A stretch of DNA of 8,273 nucleotides. It comes from Bacteroidetes bacterium UBA1952. Its GTDB lineage: Bacteria > Bacteroidota > Bacteroidia > Chitinophagales > Chitinophagaceae. Position numbers and translations under genes: made by a program. Within the stretch, counting starts at the first letter, position 1. Each line of letters opens with the position of its first letter. Positions 1-8,000 of the stretch are shown here, one piece after another. Under the pieces are notes generated by a model. That model did not search any database, was not told where the DNA came from, and was given only the letters and a program-made list of their open reading frames with translations. The stretch is taken from the NCBI GenBank assembly GCA_002336725.1, contig DDEO01000202.1, forward strand, positions 1 through 8,273, read 5' to 3'.

Positions 1-18
1 CTCTCAGAAAAAAACGCG

Positions 19-68
19 GACCTGTCAGGCATCTGCGTCCGCCAGAGGCGGACTTGACCTGACAGGTC
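19..68 (-). terminator. Second (distal) intrinsic terminator, nested palindrome
   Basis: An 11-bp outer arm (GACCTGTCAGG, 19-29) pairs with 58-68. Inside it a 7-bp arm (GTCCGCC, 37-43) pairs with 47-53 around an AGA triloop, with unpaired 30-36 and 54-57 between the two stems. Read on the minus strand, the hairpin is followed by CGCG and then seven Ts (complement of 8-14), which is the layout of an intrinsic terminator. It sits just beyond the first terminator after rpsP, so it may act as a back-up, or may serve a convergent gene beyond the left edge. The palindrome could also be a dispersed REP-like element; copy number in the genome would tell. Confidence 0.6.
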
Positions 69-75
69 GGAACGA

Positions 76-108
76 AAAAGCCCGCGAAAACAATTTTCGC
101 GGGCTTTT
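76..108 (-). terminator. Intrinsic terminator of rpsP
   Basis: A perfect 15-bp inverted repeat (AAAAGCCCGCGAAAA at 76-90 against 94-108) with a 3-nt loop (91-93). It has a GC-rich core flanked by A/T, so transcripts from either strand end in a U run. It lies 21 bases past the rpsP stop codon. It should end the rpsP transcript, so any rimM or trmD gene farther left would not be read efficiently from this promoter. Confidence 0.9.
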
Positions 109-129
109 AAAACTTCTTTAGGAGAAGGC

Positions 130-657
130 TTATGCTTCAGTAGCAGGCGCTTCGGTTGCTTCCGGAGCAGCTTCTTCAGCAGGCGCTTCTTCCGCAACAG
201 GCTGAGCGGCGGCGGCTTTGGCAGCCATGCGCTCTTCTACGCGTTTTACCGATTCGGCAGTAGCGGCGTGACGTTTGTCGGCCTTGGCTTTGCGGTGCGA
301 TTCTTCGCGATTGGCTACCAGCACTTCGTGTTCGGCGTTCCACTTCTCGAATTTCTCCGTAGCAGCCTGTTCGTCAAACAAGCCCATCGTAACGCCGCGC
401 ATCAGGTGCTTCATGTAGAGCACGCCTTTGAAGGACAGGATACGACGCACTGTATTCGTTGGTTCAGCCCCTTGAGAAAGCCAGTACAGCGCACGCTCGT
501 TGTTGAGGTTAATGGTGGCCGGGATGGTCAGCGGGTTGTATGTTCCCAGCTTTTCGATGAACTTACCATCGCGGGGAGCAGTGCTGTTGGCGGTAACGAT
601 GAAATAGAACGGACGCTTCTTGGAGCCGTGCCGTTGCAGGCGCATTTTAACGGACAT
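130..657 (-). CDS. rpsP: 30S ribosomal protein S16
   Basis: Encodes bS16, a small-subunit protein that binds 16S rRNA and helps assemble the 30S particle. The N-terminal ~80 residues carry the family signature: MSVKMRLQRHGSKKRPFY, then a stretch with PRDGKFIEKLGTYNP. The protein has 175 residues, about twice the usual 80-90. The surplus is a C-terminal extension: a charged region (about residues 95-148, rich in K, R, E and A) followed by an Ala/Glu/Pro tail ending in ATEA. Extended S16 proteins are, to my knowledge, common in Bacteroidota. The ATG at 655-657 is preceded by AT-rich sequence without a clear Shine-Dalgarno, as is usual in this phylum, and a TACCTTTG promoter box lies 54 bases upstream. 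Two terminators follow the stop, so the gene appears monocistronic here. Identity is secure; the role of the tail is not known from the sequence. Confidence 0.97.
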   Translation of the reverse strand: MSVKMRLQRHGSKKRPFYFIVTANSTAPRDGKFIEKLGTYNPLTIPATINLNNERALYWLSQGAEPTNTVRRILSFKGVLYMKHLMRGVTMGLFDEQAATEKFEKWNAEHEVLVANREESHRKAKADKRHAATAESVKRVEERMAAKAAAAQPVAEEAPAEEAAPEATEAPATEA

Positions 658-711
658 AATTAATAGAAATTAATCGTGTGTTTGGGGGTTGGAAAAAAGA
701 TTTTGAGGCGG

Positions 712-719
712 CAAAGGTA
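712..719 (-). promoter_or_regulatory. Bacteroidota-type -7 promoter box for rpsP
   Basis: The minus strand reads TACCTTTG, an exact match to the Bacteroidota sigma-ABfr -7 consensus TAnnTTTG, 54 bases upstream of the rpsP ATG. A transcript starting just downstream would have a leader of roughly 45-50 nt. A clear -33 TTTG partner is not visible at the expected spacing (the minus strand has CCTG about 19 bases upstream), so assignment rests on the -7 box and its position. Confidence 0.65.
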
Positions 720-887
720 TGGAAAATTCCCTTTCAGGACGGATAGAATTTTGGGGGATTTTTCAGCATGAATCCCGCGCTTCTATAGTACGCCCTTCGA
801 CAGCGATATTTACGTTTTTTGAAAAAGAAAGACACCTTGCGAAAAGGGCTTCACAAGGCATCTTTGGGGCTTCTGTCGTGATAGAAA
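720..887. other. Intergenic spacer between porP/sprF-like gene and rpsP
   Basis: This is the 168-base stretch between the candidate terminator of the SprF-like gene and the rpsP promoter box. I see no RNA gene, no convincing ORF and no repeat in it. A short minus-strand frame (763-957) crosses it but lacks family features and overlaps the real gene's end. Confidence 0.6.
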
Positions 888-908
888 TTTCCGGAAATTT
901 TCCGGAAA
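888..908 (-). terminator. Candidate terminator of the PorP/SprF-like gene
   Basis: Two copies of the self-complementary decamer TTTCCGGAAA lie at 888-897 and 899-908. As RNA on the minus strand they can pair with each other as a 9-bp stem with a 3-nt loop, followed by TTTCT. It begins 11 bases after the TAA stop at 920-922. The U tract is short, so termination may be weak. Alternatively the twin palindromes could be a protein-binding site, but the position favours a terminator. Confidence 0.5.
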
Positions 909-919
909 ATCGCTGGCTC

Positions 920-1978
920 TTAATCCAGCATAGTGCCGTCGGTGAGCAGGCCCTCAAAGCGGGGACAACCCATGCGGTTTTCGGGGCGGTGCGGCAAGAT
1001 ACCCCGGAAAAACAGGCTCACTTCAAAAGCGTTCATGCCCGTGGTATAAAACCGGGTACCCTTCACCGGAATATCATAAGAACCGGTAACGGCAATGCGG
1101 GCAAATTCAATTCTCACGGTTGGAATGATAGCGTCTTTATGGCGATAAAAACAGCCGGCAGCAATCGCCATACGTCGGCGATTGCTTTCATCGCCCCCAA
1201 AAAATGCCTGACGCACCAGTCCACCCACGACCAGCTGATCGTTGGGTCCCTGATGCTGATAGTTGCCGTGGAGCACCAGCGAAGTCGCGTCGCCCAGCAG
1301 GGTATTAAGCCCGGCGCTAAAATTCCAGCGGGTGTACATATTGGCCACCTCGTTGCTCACGAAAGTTTCGTTGGGCTTTGAGAGGTGATAGGCCGCCACG
1401 CCCAGATAATAATTGCTACGCGGGCCGGTGGAGCCGTTGAGACTGATACCTGCTCCGGCATCAAAATGGCGCACCACATTGCCCGTCAGCAGGGCGGCGG
1501 ATGTCGTGTTGTTCTGGTCAAAAACACCGTTGCTATACTGTGAGGAGAAGCGCATTTTGCTCACGTCCACCGAGCGTTGGATATAGCCGCCGGCAAGCCC
1601 CACCGAGAGGAAAGTGCTGTGCGACTCGCCGAGCGATTTGTTGTAATTCACCGCGCCATAGAACGTATTGGTGGCAAAATCCACCGAGCCGGCTTTGTCG
1701 AACAGCGCATTTACGCCCACGCTCAGGTAGTCGTTGGTTTCGCGGAACATAATGATGCGGCTTTCGGCAGAAACATTTGTGGTAACGAATGGCGTTCCGA
1801 AATTGCTCCATTGATTGCGGTGGGTAGCACCTATTTTATAATCGCCGCTAAAAACGCCGACCAGCGCCGGGTTGCGCAGCGTGGCGGTTTCGTAGAACTG
1901 CGAGAAGTGGGCATCCTGCGCCTGCGCGGCAGTAGCAGAGGTGGCCAGCAGCAGCAGGCTTTTGAGAATCTTTTTCAT
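920..1978 (-). CDS. PorP/SprF-family type IX secretion outer-membrane protein
   Basis: A 352-residue product of the PorP/SprF family, outer-membrane proteins that pair with T9SS cargo bearing type B C-terminal domains. The chosen ATG (1976-1978) gives a clean Sec signal peptide: MKKILKS, a Leu/Ala core, then AQA before QDAHFSQFYE. That mature N-terminus matches the family hallmark (D-x-HFSQF...NPAL); here NPALVGVFSGDY follows. The body alternates short hydrophobic and polar stretches, consistent with a beta-barrel. Near the end are FEVSLFFRGIL and the family's CPRF motif, followed by 11 extra residues. An upstream GTG/ATG-type start at 2032 would add 18 Cys-rich residues before the signal peptide and is unlikely. 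The gene follows the giant T9SS cargo gene by 79 bases on the same strand with no clear intervening terminator, so an operon is likely. By analogy with SprF and SprB, it is inferred to assist export or surface assembly of that neighbour. The symbol is left blank because orthology to sprF itself cannot be shown. Confidence 0.92.
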   Translation of the reverse strand: MKKILKSLLLLATSATAAQAQDAHFSQFYETATLRNPALVGVFSGDYKIGATHRNQWSNFGTPFVTTNVSAESRIIMFRETNDYLSVGVNALFDKAGSVDFATNTFYGAVNYNKSLGESHSTFLSVGLAGGYIQRSVDVSKMRFSSQYSNGVFDQNNTTSAALLTGNVVRHFDAGAGISLNGSTGPRSNYYLGVAAYHLSKPNETFVSNEVANMYTRWNFSAGLNTLLGDATSLVLHGNYQHQGPNDQLVVGGLVRQAFFGGDESNRRRMAIAAGCFYRHKDAIIPTVRIEFARIAVTGSYDIPVKGTRFYTTGMNAFEVSLFFRGILPHRPENRMGCPRFEGLLTDGTMLD

Positions 1979-2057
1979 GTTCGGGTCTTTTGCACGGTGG
2001 CAGGAGCAGTACTCTTGGCAATAATAGCTCAAATGCCCCTATTGTGTTGTTTGTTTT
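1979..2057 (-). other. Intra-operon spacer
   Basis: This is the 79-base gap between the cargo gene's TAG stop (2058-2060) and the SprF-like start. I see no strong hairpin with a T run. The minus strand contains TATTATTG, one mismatch from TAnnTTTG, which could act as a weak secondary promoter. No Shine-Dalgarno is evident, as is normal in Bacteroidota. Co-transcription with the upstream gene is the simplest reading. Confidence 0.45.
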
Positions 2058-5000
2058 CTAACGCATCAGGTTGATATCGCCTTTGAGCAGCAGCGGTTCG
2101 CCGGAGTCGCAAATGGCTTCGATGATATAGAGGAAGGTGCCGCTGTCCATGGGCTTTCCGCTAAAGGTGCCGTCCCAGCCATACGATGGGTCGTTGGACG
2201 GAAAGTTGCTTTTCTCAAAAACCACTTCGCCCCATTTGCTTTGGATCATCATCCGGTTGATTTTCACAATACCGGTTCCCTGCGGATAGAACCGGTCGTC
2301 GAGGCCGTCGCCATTGGGTGTGAAGGTATTTGCTACATAGAAAGGACTGCCGTCGCAGGCTACCGTTACCCGGATGGTATCGGAACTTTGGCATCCATAT
2401 TCGCTTATTGCGGTAACCTTATAAGTTGTGCTGCGTGCATCCACAATCGTCGGGTTCAGGCAGTTGTAGCAGTTGAGGCCCACCGTGGGTGTCCAGATGA
2501 CGTTTTTGATGTGGCTGCCGGTTGCCTGGAGGGTTATTTGTGCGCCGGAGAACAGTTTTACATCTTTTCCGGCGTGGATTTCCGGAAGCGGTGCTACCAG
2601 TACCCGCTGATAGAGGGTGTCGGTGAAGCAATTGCCCTGTGAGATGACGACCTGATAGTTGGTTTCTGCCGTTGGCGAGGCGATGGGTCCGGCAGTTTGC
2701 GGATTTTGCAGTGTTTCATCCGGAGACCATTGGTAGCGGTCGCCGCCCGATGCCGAGAGCATGACCGACTCGCCGATACACACCCGCTCCTCTTTACCTG
2801 CGGTTACCGGCTGGCGAGGTTGTACCGTTATCCGCACCGTATCGCTTCCGGTGCAGCCGTAAGCATCTTCTACTTGTAGCCTGTACGTCGTCGTTTGGGC
2901 AGGCATTGCTACCGGATTGGCGCAGGCAGTGCAGGAAAGTCCTGTTGCCGGCGACCACTGCCATTGCGTGGCCGTTCCGACGGCCTGGAGTTGTGCGCTG
3001 CTGCCGCCGCAGATAAAGGTATCATTTCCGGCGCTCAGGTTGATGGCGGGTCTTTCAGGCAATACCTGTATGAAGTCCATGGTACAGCCGATAGAATCCG
3101 TAATCCGCACCGTGTAAGTTCCGGCCCGCAGTCCCTGACGTGTGGTGGTGGTTGCGCCGCTGCCGTCGAGCCACAGGTATTGATAGGGCGCTACCCCACC
3201 GCTTACGGCGGAAAGGTGCATGACACCGGCGGCGGCTCCGAAGCAGGGGATAGAATCTACCGAGAGCGTAGCGGTAATGGCCGTTGGACTGGTGATGACG
3301 ACCGTTTCTGCGCGGCTACAGCCCATTTTATCCGTTACCAGAACGGTATATGTTCCGGCGGGGAAGTTGTTGTAAGAAGCAGCGTTGAGGCTGGGATTGT
3401 TATTCCAGCGATAGGTATAAGGTGTGGTGCCGCCGGTTACAATTGCGCTTACCGTGCCGTCGTTGCTACCGGAGCAACGCGCACTGGTGGCATTGACAGA
3501 CACCGACAGTGAGTCGGGCTGGATGAGCGTAAACGTGGCGGTCTGGCTGCAACCGTTGGCATCGGTTATGGTCGCGGTATAGTTTCCGGAAATCAGGTTA
3601 CTTGCCGTAGCCGTCGTTTGTGTGGGCGTGGTGTTCCAGCTATAAGCATACGGCGCTGCGCCGCCGGTAACCACAACCGTTGCCGAACCGTTGTTATCGC
3701 CATAGCATTTGGGATTGCTGCTGCTGGCCTGAAGGTTCAGGTTTGTGGGTTGGTTGATGGTAACGGTGGCGGTTGTCTGGCAGTTTTTGCTGTCGGTAAT
3801 GGTGACTGTGTAGGTGCCGGCGGGCAGACCGGTGATGGCCGCTGTTGTCCGTGCGGGCGTGGTGTTCCAGCTATAGGAATAAGGCGCGGTGCCGCCGGTG
3901 GCTGCTACGGTGGCCGTTCCGTTATTGGTTCCGTTACAAAGAACATCTGTTTTCGTAGCAGACGCTGTCAGGGCAGTCGGCTGGGTGATAGTTACTGGCT
4001 TGGACTGGGTGCATCCTCCGCCATCGGTTACGATAACGGTATAGGTTCCGGAAACAAGGCCGGTTGCCGTGGCGGTTGTTTGAACCGGTGTCGTATTCCA
4101 GCTATAAGAATACGGTGTTGTTCCACCGGTAGCAGAGGCCGTAGCAGTGCCATTATTTCCGCTGTTGCAGGAGACGTTGGTTTGCGTGGTCGTGAGGGCC
4201 ATTGCTGCGGGCTGTGAGATGTTTACGCTTGCTGTTTGAATGCAGTTATTCGCATCCGTAACCGTAACGGTATAATTTCCGGAAACCAATGCGGTTGCGG
4301 TTGAAGTTGCCTGCACCGGTGTGGTATTCCAGCTATAAGAATAAGGGGCCGTTCCGCCGCTGGCCGTTACCGTCGCTGTTCCGGTGTTTCCGCCATTGCA
4401 AGGAACATTTGTTTTGGTAGCGGTCGCGGTCAGTGCAGCGGGTTGAGCAATAACCACGCTTGCTGTGTGCGTGCAGTTATTCGCATCCGTTACCGTAACG
4501 GTATAGTTTCCGGAAACCAGATTGCTCGCGGTGGCGGTTGTTTGTGCCGGTGTCGTATTCCAGCTATAAGCATACGGTGCAGTTCCACCGCTGGCCGTTA
4601 CCGTCGCTGTTCCGGTGTTGCCGCCGTTGCAAAGAACATCGGTTTTCGTAGCAGTTGCTGCCAGCGCAGCGGGTTGAGAAACAGCTATACTTGCTGTTTT
4701 GGAGCATCCCTTCGCATCCGTAACCGTAACGGTGTAATTTCCGGGAACCAGATTACTTGCCGTAGCGGTTGTTTGCGCCGGTGTGGTATTCCAGCTATAG
4801 GTGTAAGGTGCAGTTCCGCCGCTTGCCGTTACCGTTGCCGTTCCATTGCTACCGCCATTACAACGAACATCGGTTTTCGTAGCGGTCGCGGTCAGTGCTG
4901 CGGGTTGAGAAACAGCTATACTTGCTGTTTTGGAGCATCCCTTCGCATCCGTAACCGTAACGGTGTAATTTCCGGAAACCAGATTACTCGCAGTAGCCGT

Positions 5001-8000
5001 TGCTTGCGCCGGTGTGGTATTCCAACTATAGGTATAAGGTGTTGTTCCGCCGGTTGCCGTTACCGTCGCTGTTCCGGTGTTTCCACCATTACAAAGCACA
5101 TCGGTTTTCGTAGCGGTTGCAGCCAATGCAGCCGGTTGCGAAATGGTTACGTTTGTCGTTTGGATGCAATTATTGGCATCCGTAACCGTAACGGTGTAAT
5201 TTCCGAAAACCAGATTGCTTGCCGTGGCGGTAGTTTGCGCCGGTGTCGTATTCCAGCTATAGGTATAAGGTGTTGTTCCGCCGGTTGCCGTTACCGTCGC
5301 TGTTCCGGTATTTCCACCATTACAAAGCACATCTGTTTTGATAGCAGTTGCAGCCAGTACAGCCGGTTGAGCGATAACGACGCTTGCTGTTTGAATACAA
5401 TTATTGGCATCGGTAACCGTAACGGTATAATTTCCGGAAACCAGATTGCTTGCCGTGACTGTTGTCTGGGCGGGTGTCGTATTCCAGCTATAGGTGTAAG
5501 GTGTTGTTCCACCGCTTGCCGTTACCGTCGCTGTTCCGGTATTGCCACCATTGCAAAGAACATCGGTTTTCGTAGCAGTTGCTGCCAATGCTGCGGGTTG
5601 AGTGATAACGACGCTTGCCGTTTGAATACAATTATTGGCATCGGTAACCGTAACGGTGTAATTTCCGGAAACCAGATTGCTCGCCGTGGCGGTTGTCTGC
5701 GCGGGTGTCGTGTTCCAGCTATAAGAATAAGGGGCCGTTCCGCCGGTAGCGGTCGCCGTCGCAGAGCCATTGCCTCCACCATTACAGGAAACATTGGTAT
5801 TGGAAACGGTAACTACCAACGCAGTAGGCTGCAAAACCGTTACAGATGCGGTCGTAATACAGCCATTGCTGTCTGTTAGGGTAACGGTATAATTTCCGGC
5901 AATAATTCCGGTTGCCGCAGCGGTCAACTGAACGGGTGTGGTATTCCAGCTATAAGAATACGGTGTTGTTCCGCCGGTTGCCGTTACCGTCGCTGTTCCG
6001 GTGTTTCCGCCGTTGCAAAGAACATCTGTTTTGGTAGCAGTTGCTGCCAATGCAGCCGGTTGAGTGATAACGACGCTTGCCGTTTGGATGCAATTATTGG
6101 CATCGGTAACCGTAACGGTGTAATTTCCGGAAACCAGATTGCTTGCCGTGGCGATTGTCTGGGCGGGCGTGGTGTTCCAGCTATAAGAATAAGGTACGAC
6201 ACCGCCGGTTGCCGTTACGGTAGCACTACCGTTATTTCCGCCGTTGCAGGACACGTTCACGCCGAGGATAGTCGCACTGAGTGTGGAAGGCTGGGCGATA
6301 TTCACCGTGGCTGTTTGGATGCAGTTATTGGCATCCGTTATCGTTACGGTGTAACTTCCGGAAATCAGACCGGTTGCCGCAGCCGTCGCCTGAACGGGTG
6401 TCGTATTCCAGCCATACGTGTAAGGGGCTGTTCCGCCGGTTGCCGTTACCGTCGCTGTTCCGGTGTTGCCACCATTACAAAGAACATCGGTTTTCGTAGC
6501 AGTTGCTGCCAATGCAGCCGGTTGAGCGATAACGACGCTTGCCGTTTGGATGCAATTATTGGCATCGGTAACCGTAACGGTATAATTTCCGAAAACCAGA
6601 TTGCTTGCCGTGGCGGTTGTCTGAGCTGGTGTCGTATTCCAGCTATAAGAATAAGGGGCCGTTCCGCCGCTGGCTGTTACCGTCGCTGTTCCGGTATTTC
6701 CACCATTGCAAAGAACATCGGTTTTCGTAGCAGTTGCTGCCAATGCAGCCGGTTGAGCGATAACGACACTTGCCGTTTGGATGCAATTATTGGCATCGGT
6801 AACCGTAACAGTGTAATTTCCGAAAACCAGATTGCTTGCCGTGGCGGTTGTCTGGGCGGGTGTCGTATTCCAGCTATATGTATAAGGTGCGACACCGCCG
6901 GTTGCCGTTACCGTCGCCGTTCCGGTGTTTCCGCCGTTACAAAGCACATCGGTTTTCGTTGCCGTCGCAGCCAAAGCGTTAGGCTGCGCAACGACTACGG
7001 TTGCGGTTTGGGCGCAGTTATGGGAATCCGTTACCGTGACGGTGTAGGTTCCGGCAACCAGGCCTGCGACGGCAGCCGTCGTTTGTACGGGCGTGGTGTT
7101 CCAGCTATAAGCATACGGTGTTGTTCCGCCGCTCGCCGATGCAGTTGCCGTCCCGCTATTTCCACCGTTACAAAGAACATCCGTTTTTATGGCGGTTGCA
7201 GCCAAAGCAGCGGGTTGCGAAATGGTTACGTTTGCCGTTTGAACGCAGTTATTAGCATCCGTTACGGTAACGGTATAGCTGCCAGTGATAAGGTTGCTTG
7301 CCGTGGCCGTTAGCTGTACGGGTGTGGTGTTCCAGCTATAAGAATAAGGGGCCGTTCCGCCGGTAGCGGTCGCCGTTGCCGTTCCATTGCTGCCACCATT
7401 GCAGGACACATTGGTATTTGTTACCGTTGTATTCAGCACAGCAGGCTGCGAAACAGTCGTATTCGCCGTTTGCGTGCAACCATTTGAATCCGTAACGGTA
7501 ACGGTATAATTTCCGAAAACCAGATTGCTTGCCGTGGCGGTTGTCTGAGCTGGTGTCGTATTCCAGCTATAAGAATAAGGGGCCGTTCCGCCGCTGGCTG
7601 TTACCGTTGCTGTTCCGGTGTTTCCGCCGTTGCAAAGAACATCTGTTTTCGTAGCGGTTGCTGCCAGCGCAGCAGGTTGCGAAATAGTTACGGAAACGGT
7701 TTGCACACAACCGTTGGTATCGGTTACGGTAGCCGTATAATTCCCGGAAACCAGATTGCTTGCCGTGGCTGTTGTCTGGACGGGTGTCGTATTCCAGCTA
7801 TAGGTATAAGGTGCGACACCGCCGGTTGCCGTTACCGTCGCCGTTCCGGTGTTTCCGCCGTTACAAAGCACATCTGTTTTGGTTGCCGTCGCAGCCAGAG
7901 CGTTAGGCTGCGCAACAGTAATAGAAGCCGTTTTGATACAGCCGTTGGTATCGGTAACTGTAACGGTATAATTTCCGGAAATCAGGCCGGTTGCGGTCGC

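Noticed and set aside
763..957. Short minus-strand frame (64 codons) after the SprF-like gene
   Set aside because: It overlaps the gene's 3' end, includes the candidate terminator, and has no family features.
719..1381. Plus-strand frame of 220 codons covering the intergenic region and the antisense of the SprF-like gene
   Set aside because: It overlaps a strongly supported PorP/SprF-family gene on the other strand, and the product shows no recognisable domain.
1979..2032. Upstream start for the SprF-like protein adding 18 residues
   Set aside because: The addition is Cys/Tyr/Arg-rich and would put the clear Sec signal peptide inside the protein. The ATG at 1976-1978 gives a standard signal peptide directly at the N-terminus.
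4443..5879. Long plus-strand open frame (478 codons) antisense to the repeat array, with a periodic Cys/Arg-rich product
   Set aside because: It is the mirror of the 231-bp array. Because the period is a multiple of three, an antisense frame that is open in one unit stays open in all similar units. The product has no family resemblance and no promoter or start context.
5291..6895. Several 70-90 codon minus-strand frames in another phase (5291-5512, 5522-5794, 5984-6202, 6677-6895) with near-identical products
   Set aside because: They are out-of-frame readings of individual repeat units at equivalent positions, not genes.
6060..7313. Second long plus-strand frame (417 codons) antisense to the array, and a similar one at 3618-4217
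   Set aside because: Same cause as above: periodic shadow of the minus-strand adhesin.
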